In this document: positions 57,122-64,000 of the stretch, in pieces
Layout of the letters: every line of letters starts with the position of its first letter
Numbering within the stretch: position 1 is the first letter of the stretch
Assembly (NCBI GenBank): GCA_900208305.1
Contig: OAPG01000001.1
Coordinates: forward strand, 1,302,001 to 1,366,000
DNA from: Melanopsichium pennsylvanicum
Lineage: Eukaryota > Basidiomycota > Ustilaginomycetes > Ustilaginales
DNA: 64,000 nt
Direction: 5' to 3'
Program-made: the position numbers and the translations under genes
Notes under the pieces: model-generated
Told to the model about the DNA's origin: nothing
The model's input: only the letters and a program-made list of their open reading frames with translations
The model's database searches: none

Positions 57122-58270
57122 ATGGCGCCACACCTCCTTTCGCGCTCACAGGGCGATTTCTTACTCAGAGGTCTCACTTCTGATCCACCACAAAGATCTG
57201 ATGGACGACACCTTCTCGGTTTTCGCTCTCTCGACATCGACACTGGCGTCGCCGCGCAAGCCAATGGATCATCTCGCATCACACTGGGAGGCACAGAGAT
57301 CTTCTGTGGTATCAAAGCAGAAGTGAGGAGCTTTGGAGATGACAGCGATGACCAAGACGACGAGCAAGCCGAATTTCAAACACAAGACGATCAGGAGCTC
57401 GCCTGCGAGAGTAGGAAGACAGGTAGGATCAAGTGCTCAGTAGACTACTCGCAATCACTGGTGCACTCTTTTGACAGCAAGCTCCTGGATACTTTATCTG
57501 TATCGCTCTCGTCCATGATCAACTCTGCCTTCTCACCAAGATCTTGCCCTCTACCGCTTCACCAACTTCTCATCATTGCGAATGCAAAGCACTGGACAAT
57601 ATACATTGATCTTCTCGTCAACTCGCTTTCGGGCGGCAACCTTTTCGATGCTGCGTTCGCCGCCGTCTTTGGCGCATTCTACGATACACGTGTGCCTGCA
57701 ACACGTGGTGTCGCTTTCGAGGCACCCGCTGTACTCGATGAATTAGGCAACGCCGTGCATGGTGCTTTCGCCAATTCGCAAGGCGAGCTCGATCAGATGG
57801 GCATCAAGGGCTTACTCAAGAAGAAGCCAAAAGCTAATGCAGCCGGTACGCCAGGCAACAGATCAGGAACAGCGTCCAAAGTGGTGGATTTCGAGCTGGA
57901 ACATAGTGGACAAGATGGGGCAAGTGTGGAAGGAAGACAGGATGTGCCGCTCTGTATCACGGTCAACATTTTGCCACACAGCTACTTGCTCGATGCCAAC
58001 GTGGACGAAGAAGCGTGCATTGGCTCGCGTATCCGAGTGCTCGCAACGCGTTCTTCCAAAGTGCTCTCGGTGCGCACTGAGGGGACCGAAGAAATTTCGT
58101 TCAAGCGGGTCAGCGAGGCGATCCGAATCGGCAGCGTTCAGGCTGCTAGGCTAGCGGATGCGCTTTTGGATCAATTGAAAAGGTGCAGTGGACTGGACCA
58201 AGAAGACCAAGAAGTCGACGTTGCTGCTGTCGAGTCTTGGGCTCTAGGCAAGATGGACGTCGATGCGTGA
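57122..58270 (+). CDS. RRP42: Exosome core subunit Rrp42 (EXOSC7), RNase PH fold
   Basis: 382 residues, ATG at 57122. RNase PH domain: GLTSDPPQRSDGRHLLGFR at the N-terminus, SSRITLGGTEIFCGIKAEV, then HWTIYIDLLVNSLSGGNLFD and AFAAVFGAFYDTRVP, matching the Rrp42/EXOSC7 subgroup. Rrp42 is one of six RNase PH-like proteins forming the catalytically inert exosome barrel in nucleus and cytoplasm. The protein is longer than yeast Rrp42 (265) because of an acidic insert (about 75-100) and a Lys/Gly/Ser-rich insert (about 225-280) before LCITVNILPHSYLLDAN. No intron is needed. Ski3, which works with the cytoplasmic exosome, is encoded nearby. Confidence 0.9.
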   Translation: MAPHLLSRSQGDFLLRGLTSDPPQRSDGRHLLGFRSLDIDTGVAAQANGSSRITLGGTEIFCGIKAEVRSFGDDSDDQDDEQAEFQTQDDQELACESRKTGRIKCSVDYSQSLVHSFDSKLLDTLSVSLSSMINSAFSPRSCPLPLHQLLIIANAKHWTIYIDLLVNSLSGGNLFDAAFAAVFGAFYDTRVPATRGVAFEAPAVLDELGNAVHGAFANSQGELDQMGIKGLLKKKPKANAAGTPGNRSGTASKVVDFELEHSGQDGASVEGRQDVPLCITVNILPHSYLLDANVDEEACIGSRIRVLATRSSKVLSVRTEGTEEISFKRVSEAIRIGSVQAARLADALLDQLKRCSGLDQEDQEVDVAAVESWALGKMDVDA

Positions 58271-58353
58271 TGTCAAGGTTAGCAGCAGATTCAATACCAT
58301 AAGTCAGCAGCACTTTGCACTCGTACAACCCTGTAATTTTAGCATGCAACATA

Positions 58354-58409
58354 TGCACACGCACACACGCACACACGCACACACGCACACACACACACAC
58401 ACACACACA
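58354..58409. repeat. CA-type microsatellite
   Basis: CACACGC units turning into an uninterrupted (CA)n tract. Confidence 0.9.
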
Positions 58410-58636
58410 AACGCTTGCCACAGGAGCAAATGTGATCTGACTGCTCGGGTGCTTGAAAAAGTGGTTTTGATTTGGCAGCCACTAAGTTGGTAAGTTAGCG
58501 TGTTGTGTGGGCTAAAAGGGCACAAGTGGGTATGCAGCTGCAATGTTCGCACGGTCCGCGCACGGGACGTTGCAGATAGACAGCTGACTCGTTTCTCGCT
58601 TTCGATCATCAAGACAAAGGTAAAGTCTAAGTGTGT

Positions 58637-58672
58637 CGAGTGCGACTAAGTTATCGAGTGCGACTAAGTTAT
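58637..58672. repeat. 18 bp tandem duplication
   Basis: CGAGTGCGACTAAGTTAT occurs twice head to tail, followed by a partial third start. Confidence 0.9.
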
Positions 58673-59156
58673 CGAGTTGAAATTGTCAAGGTGGGGTTCC
58701 TAGTTGATCCGATTGAAATAGAATTAGCGACATGAGCGGCCATGTACCGCGCTGTATTTATAGTTTATTAACAAGTGCAAGTCAAGTTGGCAAAAATGTG
58801 CGCTCCAATTCTCACTTGCAAGCAATACAGTAATAAGGCAAGTGAGGTAAATTCGACGTTATGGTCAAAGCCATACACGAATGCGCACAAGCCTGTTAGT
58901 TGGTGGTCCGCATTTTGCCTCGCTTTTGAGTACCAAGAAACATGAAATTTGGGCCGTGCGACTGCGCAGCCGCGCTATGTCAGCCGCACAAACGTCATGT
59001 TTGCCAATCTTGAGTGACGCTCGCAGGCTGCTCTATGATTCATGCCTTGATTGGATGGATGTACTTGGAGTAAATTTAAAGTACATTGGTTCCACTCACA
59101 TTCACACGCTCTCTTTCCCTCATCACCATCATTCAAGTACAGCTCAACCACACAAC

Positions 59157-62114
59157 ATGACATCGTTCTTCGCAAAAGCTAGAGAACGTGCAGAGGCAGC
59201 TGCTCAGCAGTTGCACGCGCACCACGCCGCCTCAAACGCCAACAAGACAGGCGACTTCTCGACGTCCAGCTCGGGCGATGCAAACACTTCAGCGTCAGCT
59301 TTCACCTACACCGGTTCAGTCCCTCATCTCTTTCGACAAGGTCTCGCTTCCGTCGATCCGCGCTACGAATCCACGCGTCAATTCCATCTCCTCAGCCAGG
59401 CCGTTAAGGGTTTCAACATTGACCACCAAGCTGCCGGTCGCGAGGCCAAAGATCTCGCCAAAGCCACTTTTGTTTGGGGCCAGCATCATCTGCCCGAGAA
59501 GCGTGACGATAGCGTGGGCGACGAAATGCTCGTAGATGTCACCGATCGCTTCGCCTACGTATGGCACCAAATCGGTCAGCTCGAAACCGAGCACAGCCAA
59601 CGCTCAGAACAAGCCCGCTCCCGCCTCAAGCGCTTTGAAAAGTCCGAAATGGAACTGGGCCAACGTAGAAGTAACCGCAGCAAGCTCACCAAGGAACTCC
59701 ACGCGCTTGTTCCTGAGCGTGCTATTGCAGCCGGAAGCGCTCGAGCTCAGCAAATTGAATCCAAATTGAACGACCTCATCAGCGACGATCAGGCCGATGA
59801 AGAGTACCTTAGCAGAACAAAGCGAGAAAGCCTCAAGGAGGGCTATGCTGCCATGTTTGACAGCCTGATCGAACTCGGCGAAAAAATGGCTCTCGCCGCT
59901 CGTTACGGCAAGCTGCTCACTACGCTAATTCCCACCGAAAAGTCATCCTTCCCTGCCACTGTCAAGCCGCGAGGTGAGAGTATCCCGCTCTGGGACGGTG
60001 CCTCAAAGACGGCCGATGTGCGTGCAGCCCTTGCTTGCGCTCTAGCCGCCTTCAAGCCGGATCTATCGCTTCCTCAGTTGCCAAAGTTGGCGCTCTCAGC
60101 CACCACGAGCCTCGGTCGAGCAGACACGCTCTCGTACGCCGCTTGGCACAGTGCACAACTTGAAGCTGATCAAACCGCGAGCGCGATTTCGCCATATAGC
60201 GCTCCTGTTGCCCAGCCCGCTTCGCCGCACCGAGCCAGCATCACATCGGATCGAGGCGATCATCTTGAGCCAGGCACGAACAACAACGCTCAGAAGCTCA
60301 ACCTCAGCCCAACCGCTTTACCCGCTCCCTTGCTTCCGCCGCGTCCTCAGCGCAGCCAGTCTGCGACCACAGTTGACTCGCTGCGATCGCCCACAGCCAA
60401 CCCATTCGCTGACTCGGTCGCTGCTCCAACAGCAGCAGCAAGCAGCTCTTCAGCGCAAGCAGTGGAACAAGAAGCTGCCGGTCCTCCTGGCCCCACTGTG
60501 GCTGAGACTGGTTTAGTGCCCACTGGCCCCGGCGGTCCCAAGTCTGGCACGCTCCGACCACGCCGATCTTCGGCCAATCAGCGATCCGCTTCCATCTCGG
60601 CGGGGGCCGTAGCCTACTTGGGTCCCACCGGCACCTATAGCCATCAAGCTGCGCTCAAGGTGTTTGGCGAGGCTGGTACCAACCTGATCCCCATGCAGAG
60701 TATCACAGGCGCCATCGATTTCGTTCGACGCGGCACTCGCGGCAACGCCAAAATCGCCATAGTTCCTGCGGAGAACAGCACGTTTGGACCGGTGCGTGAC
60801 ACTTTCGATAACCTGCTGAGCATCAGCAACGGCGACCGTCACGCATTCAAGCCATCGAATGGTGCTCAACTGCACGTTGTAGGTGAAGCGTGTCTGCCGG
60901 TGGACCACGCATTGCTGTGTGGTCCCAAGACCTACCACCACCTCTTGCACCTGCAGGGTGACACTGATCCCGATGCACCCATTCGCGACGACACGTTGTC
61001 CAACATCACCAACGTGATTTCTCACGAGCAAGCTTTGGGTCAGTGCTCTCACTTTCTCACGCGATACCTGCCTCAAGCCAAGAAGAGGGCGGTCGAATCG
61101 ACGGCAGCAGCAGCCGTTACGGCTTTAGAGTTCGAGGCGGGCACTGCACCCGGCATGGCTTGCACATCAATCAGCCACGTACACGAATCGCTCGGATTCT
61201 CATCCAACTCGCTTGTTGCAGCTGTTGGAGCCGAAGCAGCAGCGACTGCTGTGGGTGTGCGAGTGGTTCGGTCCAAGATGCAAGATGTGCAGGACAACCG
61301 TACGCGCTTCCTCATCCTTGCGAGCGAGCCGCTACAGACTTTGCTGGCTCTGAATGCGCTTCCCTTGTCGCTCTCGCGTCTGTATAGCGCGTCTGCGCCT
61401 GCTGGCATGACTGGTCGCTTGTTGATGAGCGTCAACGACACACTTGATTCGGATCTGACTGCCGAAGCTGGCAACTACACGCATCACGTCAGCGTGCTCG
61501 ACCAGCTCACGGCTGAGCTACATAAGTTGGAGAACGTCTCGATTCGCAAGTTGGACCGTCGGCCTACGTCAACTGTGGACGCCGCGGATGCTGGGAGCGT
61601 TTGGAGAAGCAGCTATCTGTTAGAGCTTGAATATACAGCAGATAACGCAAATATAGCTGAGGCTCAAATTCGACAGATGGTGGCCGAAATGTCGGATGGA
61701 AGCTGCACGAGGATGAGCTTGGGAGGCAGGACCTCGATCGCATTGCTTGGAAGCTGGCTGGTTGACGGCGCGACTCTGCGAGGTGTTTCAGTCGGGGATG
61801 GCTCTGTGCAGGCAGCATCGCAGTTGCCAGCATCTACTTTATACACGTCATACTTACGAGAAACACCTCCACTGCTGTCGGAGAGAGAGCAAAAAGAGAT
61901 GGAAGCCAGTCGAGATGCGGCCGAGGTGCAGAGACACGCAGCGCAAGCACGATTGCAACGTCAAAATCAGCAGGCTGAGTTGTACGGTATGGGGAGCACT
62001 TACGGAGCCGGTGGAGCGTCACGATCGGCGCTAGGTGGAATGCAGGAGAGTGAAGCGGAGCCGAGAGTGGATGAGAAGGAGGAGGAGGGTTTGCCTGCTT
62101 ATCAGTCATTTTGA
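59157..62114 (+). CDS. Fusion protein: eisosome (Pil1-like) domain plus prephenate dehydratase with ACT-like domain
   Basis: 985 residues from ATG 59157 (CACAACATG, after a pyrimidine-rich leader); the frame is open upstream but that part lacks protein character. Residues about 1-260 resemble the Pil1/eisosome BAR-type family: FFAKARERAEAAAQQL, QAVKGFNIDHQAAGREAKDL and FAYVWHQIGQLETEH. A Ser/Ala/Pro linker (about 300-480) includes an NPF motif (TANPFADS). From about 485 there is a complete prephenate dehydratase: VAYLGPTGTYSHQAALKVFG, IAIVPAENSTFGPV, the catalytic TRF in NRTRFLIL, then an ACT-like region with IRKLDRRP in place of ESRP. The last 90 residues are charged and helical and end LPAYQSF. 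Prephenate dehydratase makes phenylpyruvate for phenylalanine. The dehydratase part is confident; the Pil1-like call is less so. Confidence 0.85.
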   Translation: MTSFFAKARERAEAAAQQLHAHHAASNANKTGDFSTSSSGDANTSASAFTYTGSVPHLFRQGLASVDPRYESTRQFHLLSQAVKGFNIDHQAAGREAKDLAKATFVWGQHHLPEKRDDSVGDEMLVDVTDRFAYVWHQIGQLETEHSQRSEQARSRLKRFEKSEMELGQRRSNRSKLTKELHALVPERAIAAGSARAQQIESKLNDLISDDQADEEYLSRTKRESLKEGYAAMFDSLIELGEKMALAARYGKLLTTLIPTEKSSFPATVKPRGESIPLWDGASKTADVRAALACALAAFKPDLSLPQLPKLALSATTSLGRADTLSYAAWHSAQLEADQTASAISPYSAPVAQPASPHRASITSDRGDHLEPGTNNNAQKLNLSPTALPAPLLPPRPQRSQSATTVDSLRSPTANPFADSVAAPTAAASSSSAQAVEQEAAGPPGPTVAETGLVPTGPGGPKSGTLRPRRSSANQRSASISAGAVAYLGPTGTYSHQAALKVFGEAGTNLIPMQSITGAIDFVRRGTRGNAKIAIVPAENSTFGPVRDTFDNLLSISNGDRHAFKPSNGAQLHVVGEACLPVDHALLCGPKTYHHLLHLQGDTDPDAPIRDDTLSNITNVISHEQALGQCSHFLTRYLPQAKKRAVESTAAAAVTALEFEAGTAPGMACTSISHVHESLGFSSNSLVAAVGAEAAATAVGVRVVRSKMQDVQDNRTRFLILASEPLQTLLALNALPLSLSRLYSASAPAGMTGRLLMSVNDTLDSDLTAEAGNYTHHVSVLDQLTAELHKLENVSIRKLDRRPTSTVDAADAGSVWRSSYLLELEYTADNANIAEAQIRQMVAEMSDGSCTRMSLGGRTSIALLGSWLVDGATLRGVSVGDGSVQAASQLPASTLYTSYLRETPPLLSEREQKEMEASRDAAEVQRHAAQARLQRQNQQAELYGMGSTYGAGGASRSALGGMQESEAEPRVDEKEEEGLPAYQSF

Positions 62115-62703
62115 TGCCACTTGTCGTAGCTAAGATTCTACAAAAGAAGAAATTGTTGGACAGCATTCATTCAAGACTGACCCTTTTACTGTAGTCGATA
62201 TGGTTCAAAATACCACCACCTCTGTGATTCTGATTCTCACTCTTGACCATGTGTTGGCAAACACTCTAGAAAGGGGTAGTTTTGGTGTGAATCAAGTTAA
62301 GTTGCGGCGGTGTTGCATTATTTTTATTAATAAACTTTCCAGAAGACAGAGAGAGCACACGAGCACACACGCACACGCACACGTACACGACTAAACCAAC
62401 AGAAGAGCACAATGATTCGGCAGCCAAAGAATAATAGGGGCAACCACATTTTCAAAATCAAAATTTAAGGGTCCTACTATTTTTAATTATTATTATTATT
62501 ATTATAACTTAAAGTGCTTCCTTTCAACAGCGCGAGCGGTTTGTTCGCACAGCCCATTCATCATCATCTTGTGTCTCCATCCAATCGCTACTCGACTCGC
62601 ACCTCCTATCTTACAGTTCATACAGTACATCACTCGGATCGTCGATTCATAGCGCTCTTTGGAACCCACCTCGATAGCTGCTGGGTATAAATCATTGCCA
62701 TTC
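62115..62703. other. Intergenic region upstream of the chitin synthase gene
   Basis: 589 bases with a CACA/CACG repeat near 62352-62390, a (TTA)n tract near 62484-62505 and TATAAAT at 62687-62693, which is only about 11 bases from the ATG. No RNA gene recognised. Confidence 0.5.
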
Positions 62704-64000
62704 ATGCCTCCTCGCTACCCACATGAAGGTGTGCGTGAATCCAACTACCACTCTTCGGATCGTCATCCTCAAACCACTCAAGCACGCACAACATCCCTTA
62801 CACACAACCAAACCGCCTACCCAACCTATGATTTAGGTGCTCAACCTCAATCTCCTCCTCACCTCCCACATGACCCTTATATGCCACCTTCAGCATCAGG
62901 CGACCATTCCGGCTATGACGTGCCCTCTGCCGACTACTACAACAACAATCATCCATCCTACCCTCCTCATCTAGATTCGCCCCGCATGTCGAATCCTTAC
63001 TCTCATTCACAGCCGTATAACGGCGATGTCGATCCCTTCTACGAGCACGATGGCGATGTTCCCCTTCTACCAAGAGAGGGCAACTACGCCTATGCTCCAG
63101 CATCTCACTTTGATGAGCATGGTAATCATGTAGGTCCAATGGACAAGTACGCGGATGGTGACGACGACGTGATGGATGAGGATCATGTCAACGATCAAGC
63201 CAGCGGGAGATTACTTGAAACACATGCCGCCAACCATGAAAACTACATGCCTGGAGGTTTCGATCCAACAATCATGGAGAGTGGTCAAGCAGGTGGTGTC
63301 CGGTACGGAAAGATCCCCCAACGAGTTCCTCGACGATACAAAACACTCAAGCGTGTCGAATTGTACCACGGAAACCTCGTCCTCGACTGTCCTGTCCCTT
63401 CCAAGCTGCTCGACAAGCTCAACGACCGTGAATCCCGAGAATTCACCCACATGCGATACACTGCAGCTACTTGCGACCCTGACAACTTTAAGGATGAACG
63501 CTATACCCTGCGCCAGGTACTCTTTGACCCACCTCGACGAACCGAACTCTTTATCGTGCTCACCATGTACAACGAAGATGAGCAGCTCTTCACGCGCACC
63601 ATGCACGGTGTCATGACCAACATTGCTCATCTATGCACCCGCGAGCGCTCCAAAACTTGGGGCAAGGAAGGCTGGAAGAAGGTGGTCGTCTGCATCGTCT
63701 CTGATGGTCGACTCAAGATCAACTCGCGTACACTCGCCTGCCTCGCCGCTATGGGTGTCTACCAAGAGGGTGTAGGTAAAAATGTGGTCAATGGTAAGCC
63801 TGTCACAGCCCACATTTACGAATACTCTGCACAGCTCTCCATCGACCCTAGCATGCACTTCAAAGGCAGAGAGAAGGGAATCATGCCAGTTCAGATCCTA
63901 TTCTGTCTCAAGGAGAGAAACCAGAAAAAGATCAATTCGCACAGATGGTTCTTCAACGCTTTCGGTCAGATTTTACAACCCAACATCTGTGTCTTATTGG
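62704..64000 (+). CDS. Chitin synthase, N-terminal part (3' end beyond window)
   Basis: ATG at 62704; the frame stays open to the window end (432 codons visible). The first 190 residues are Pro/Tyr/His-rich and disordered, typical of family 1 chitin synthases. The conserved N-terminal domain follows: [20 protein letters not shown], then [20 protein letters not shown] and [20 protein letters not shown]. The start of the glycosyltransferase core is visible with [30 protein letters not shown] and [20 protein letters not shown]. This points to division 1 (class I-III). The enzyme polymerises UDP-GlcNAc into chitin at the plasma membrane. The QxxRW motif and membrane helices would lie beyond 64000. 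The class cannot be fixed from this part. Confidence 0.93.
   Translation, partial: MPPRYPHEGVRESNYHSSDRHPQTTQARTTSLTHNQTAYPTYDLGAQPQSPPHLPHDPYMPPSASGDHSGYDVPSADYYNNNHPSYPPHLDSPRMSNPYSHSQPYNGDVDPFYEHDGDVPLLPREGNYAYAPASHFDEHGNHVGPMDKYADGDDDVMDEDHVNDQASGRLLETHAANHENYMPGGFDPTIMESGQAGGVRYGKIPQRVPRRYKTLKRVELYHGNLVLDCPVPSKLLDKLNDRESREFTHMRYTAATCDPDNFKDERYTLRQVLFDPPRRTELFIVLTMYNEDEQLFTRTMHGVMTNIAHLCTRERSKTWGKEGWKKVVVCIVSDGRLKINSRTLACLAAMGVYQEGVGKNVVNGKPVTAHIYEYSAQLSIDPSMHFKGREKGIMPVQILFCLKERNQKKINSHRWFFNAFGQILQPNICVLL

Larger units (their letters stand above)
58271..59156. other. Intergenic region with CA microsatellite, upstream of the fusion gene
   Basis: 886 bases. It contains an ACACGC/AC microsatellite at about 58354-58409 and a perfect 18 bp tandem duplication (CGAGTGCGACTAAGTTAT, 58637-58672). 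The downstream part should hold the promoter and a CA/TC-rich 5' leader of the next gene. Confidence 0.6.

Noticed and set aside
58881..59156. Upstream extension of the fusion protein to residue -92
   Set aside because: The upstream part is not protein-like; ATG 59157 has a better context and starts a coherent helical N-terminus.

Overview
The window is nuclear DNA from a basidiomycete fungus, most likely a smut of the Ustilaginaceae. This placement rests on long intronless genes, about 50% GC, short 3' UTR-like spacers and the overall character of the proteins. The species cannot be fixed from the sequence alone.

Layout. 1-667 is the 3' end of an acidic, unrecognised gene. 1727-5716 (-) is a low-complexity hypothetical protein whose frame stays open past its stop. 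6300-11771 (-) is a full-length ABCC (Ybt1/Vmr1-like) ABC transporter. 12181-24716 is a nested retrotransposon block: a Ty1/copia element (- strand, 253 bp LTRs, CTTAG target duplication) split by a younger Ty3/gypsy element (+ strand, 13296-20899, 182 bp LTRs, ACGG target duplication). A 5S rRNA gene lies at 25502-25619. A dense housekeeping region follows: CTK3-like CTD-kinase gamma subunit (-), FTS/AKTIP-type inactive E2 (+), VPS34 PI3-kinase (-), a large chromodomain protein (-), MCD4 GPI ethanolamine-phosphate transferase (-), mitochondrial phosphate carrier (-), a Zn2Cys6 transcription factor (+), SKI3 (-), MET8 (+, one intron), condensin subunit YCG1 (-), exosome subunit RRP42 (+), an eisosome-like/prephenate dehydratase fusion (+), and the 5' part of a chitin synthase gene (+) that runs off the window.

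How they work together. There is no pathway cluster; the genes serve separate core processes. A few neighbours are related in function. FTS1 (Hook-complex partner on early endosomes) and VPS34 (makes the endosomal lipid PI3P) are convergent neighbours. SKI3 and RRP42 both serve exosome RNA decay. MCD4 and chitin synthase both feed the cell surface.

Most notable observations. (1) A single ORF joins a Pil1/eisosome-like N-terminus to a complete prephenate dehydratase with a probable ACT domain. (2) The gypsy element carries a textbook G GGA AAC -1 frameshift site four bases before the gag stop. (3) The copia gag and protease/pol are in one frame, separated by a single amber codon. (4) All four differences between paired LTRs are TpCpG to TpTpG changes, a RIP-like pattern, and the same change explains loss of the RNase H catalytic Asp in the gypsy element. 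(5) The copia LTRs have unusual AGTTG...CAACT ends and a possible primer site matching the anticodon arm of tRNA-Lys(CUU).
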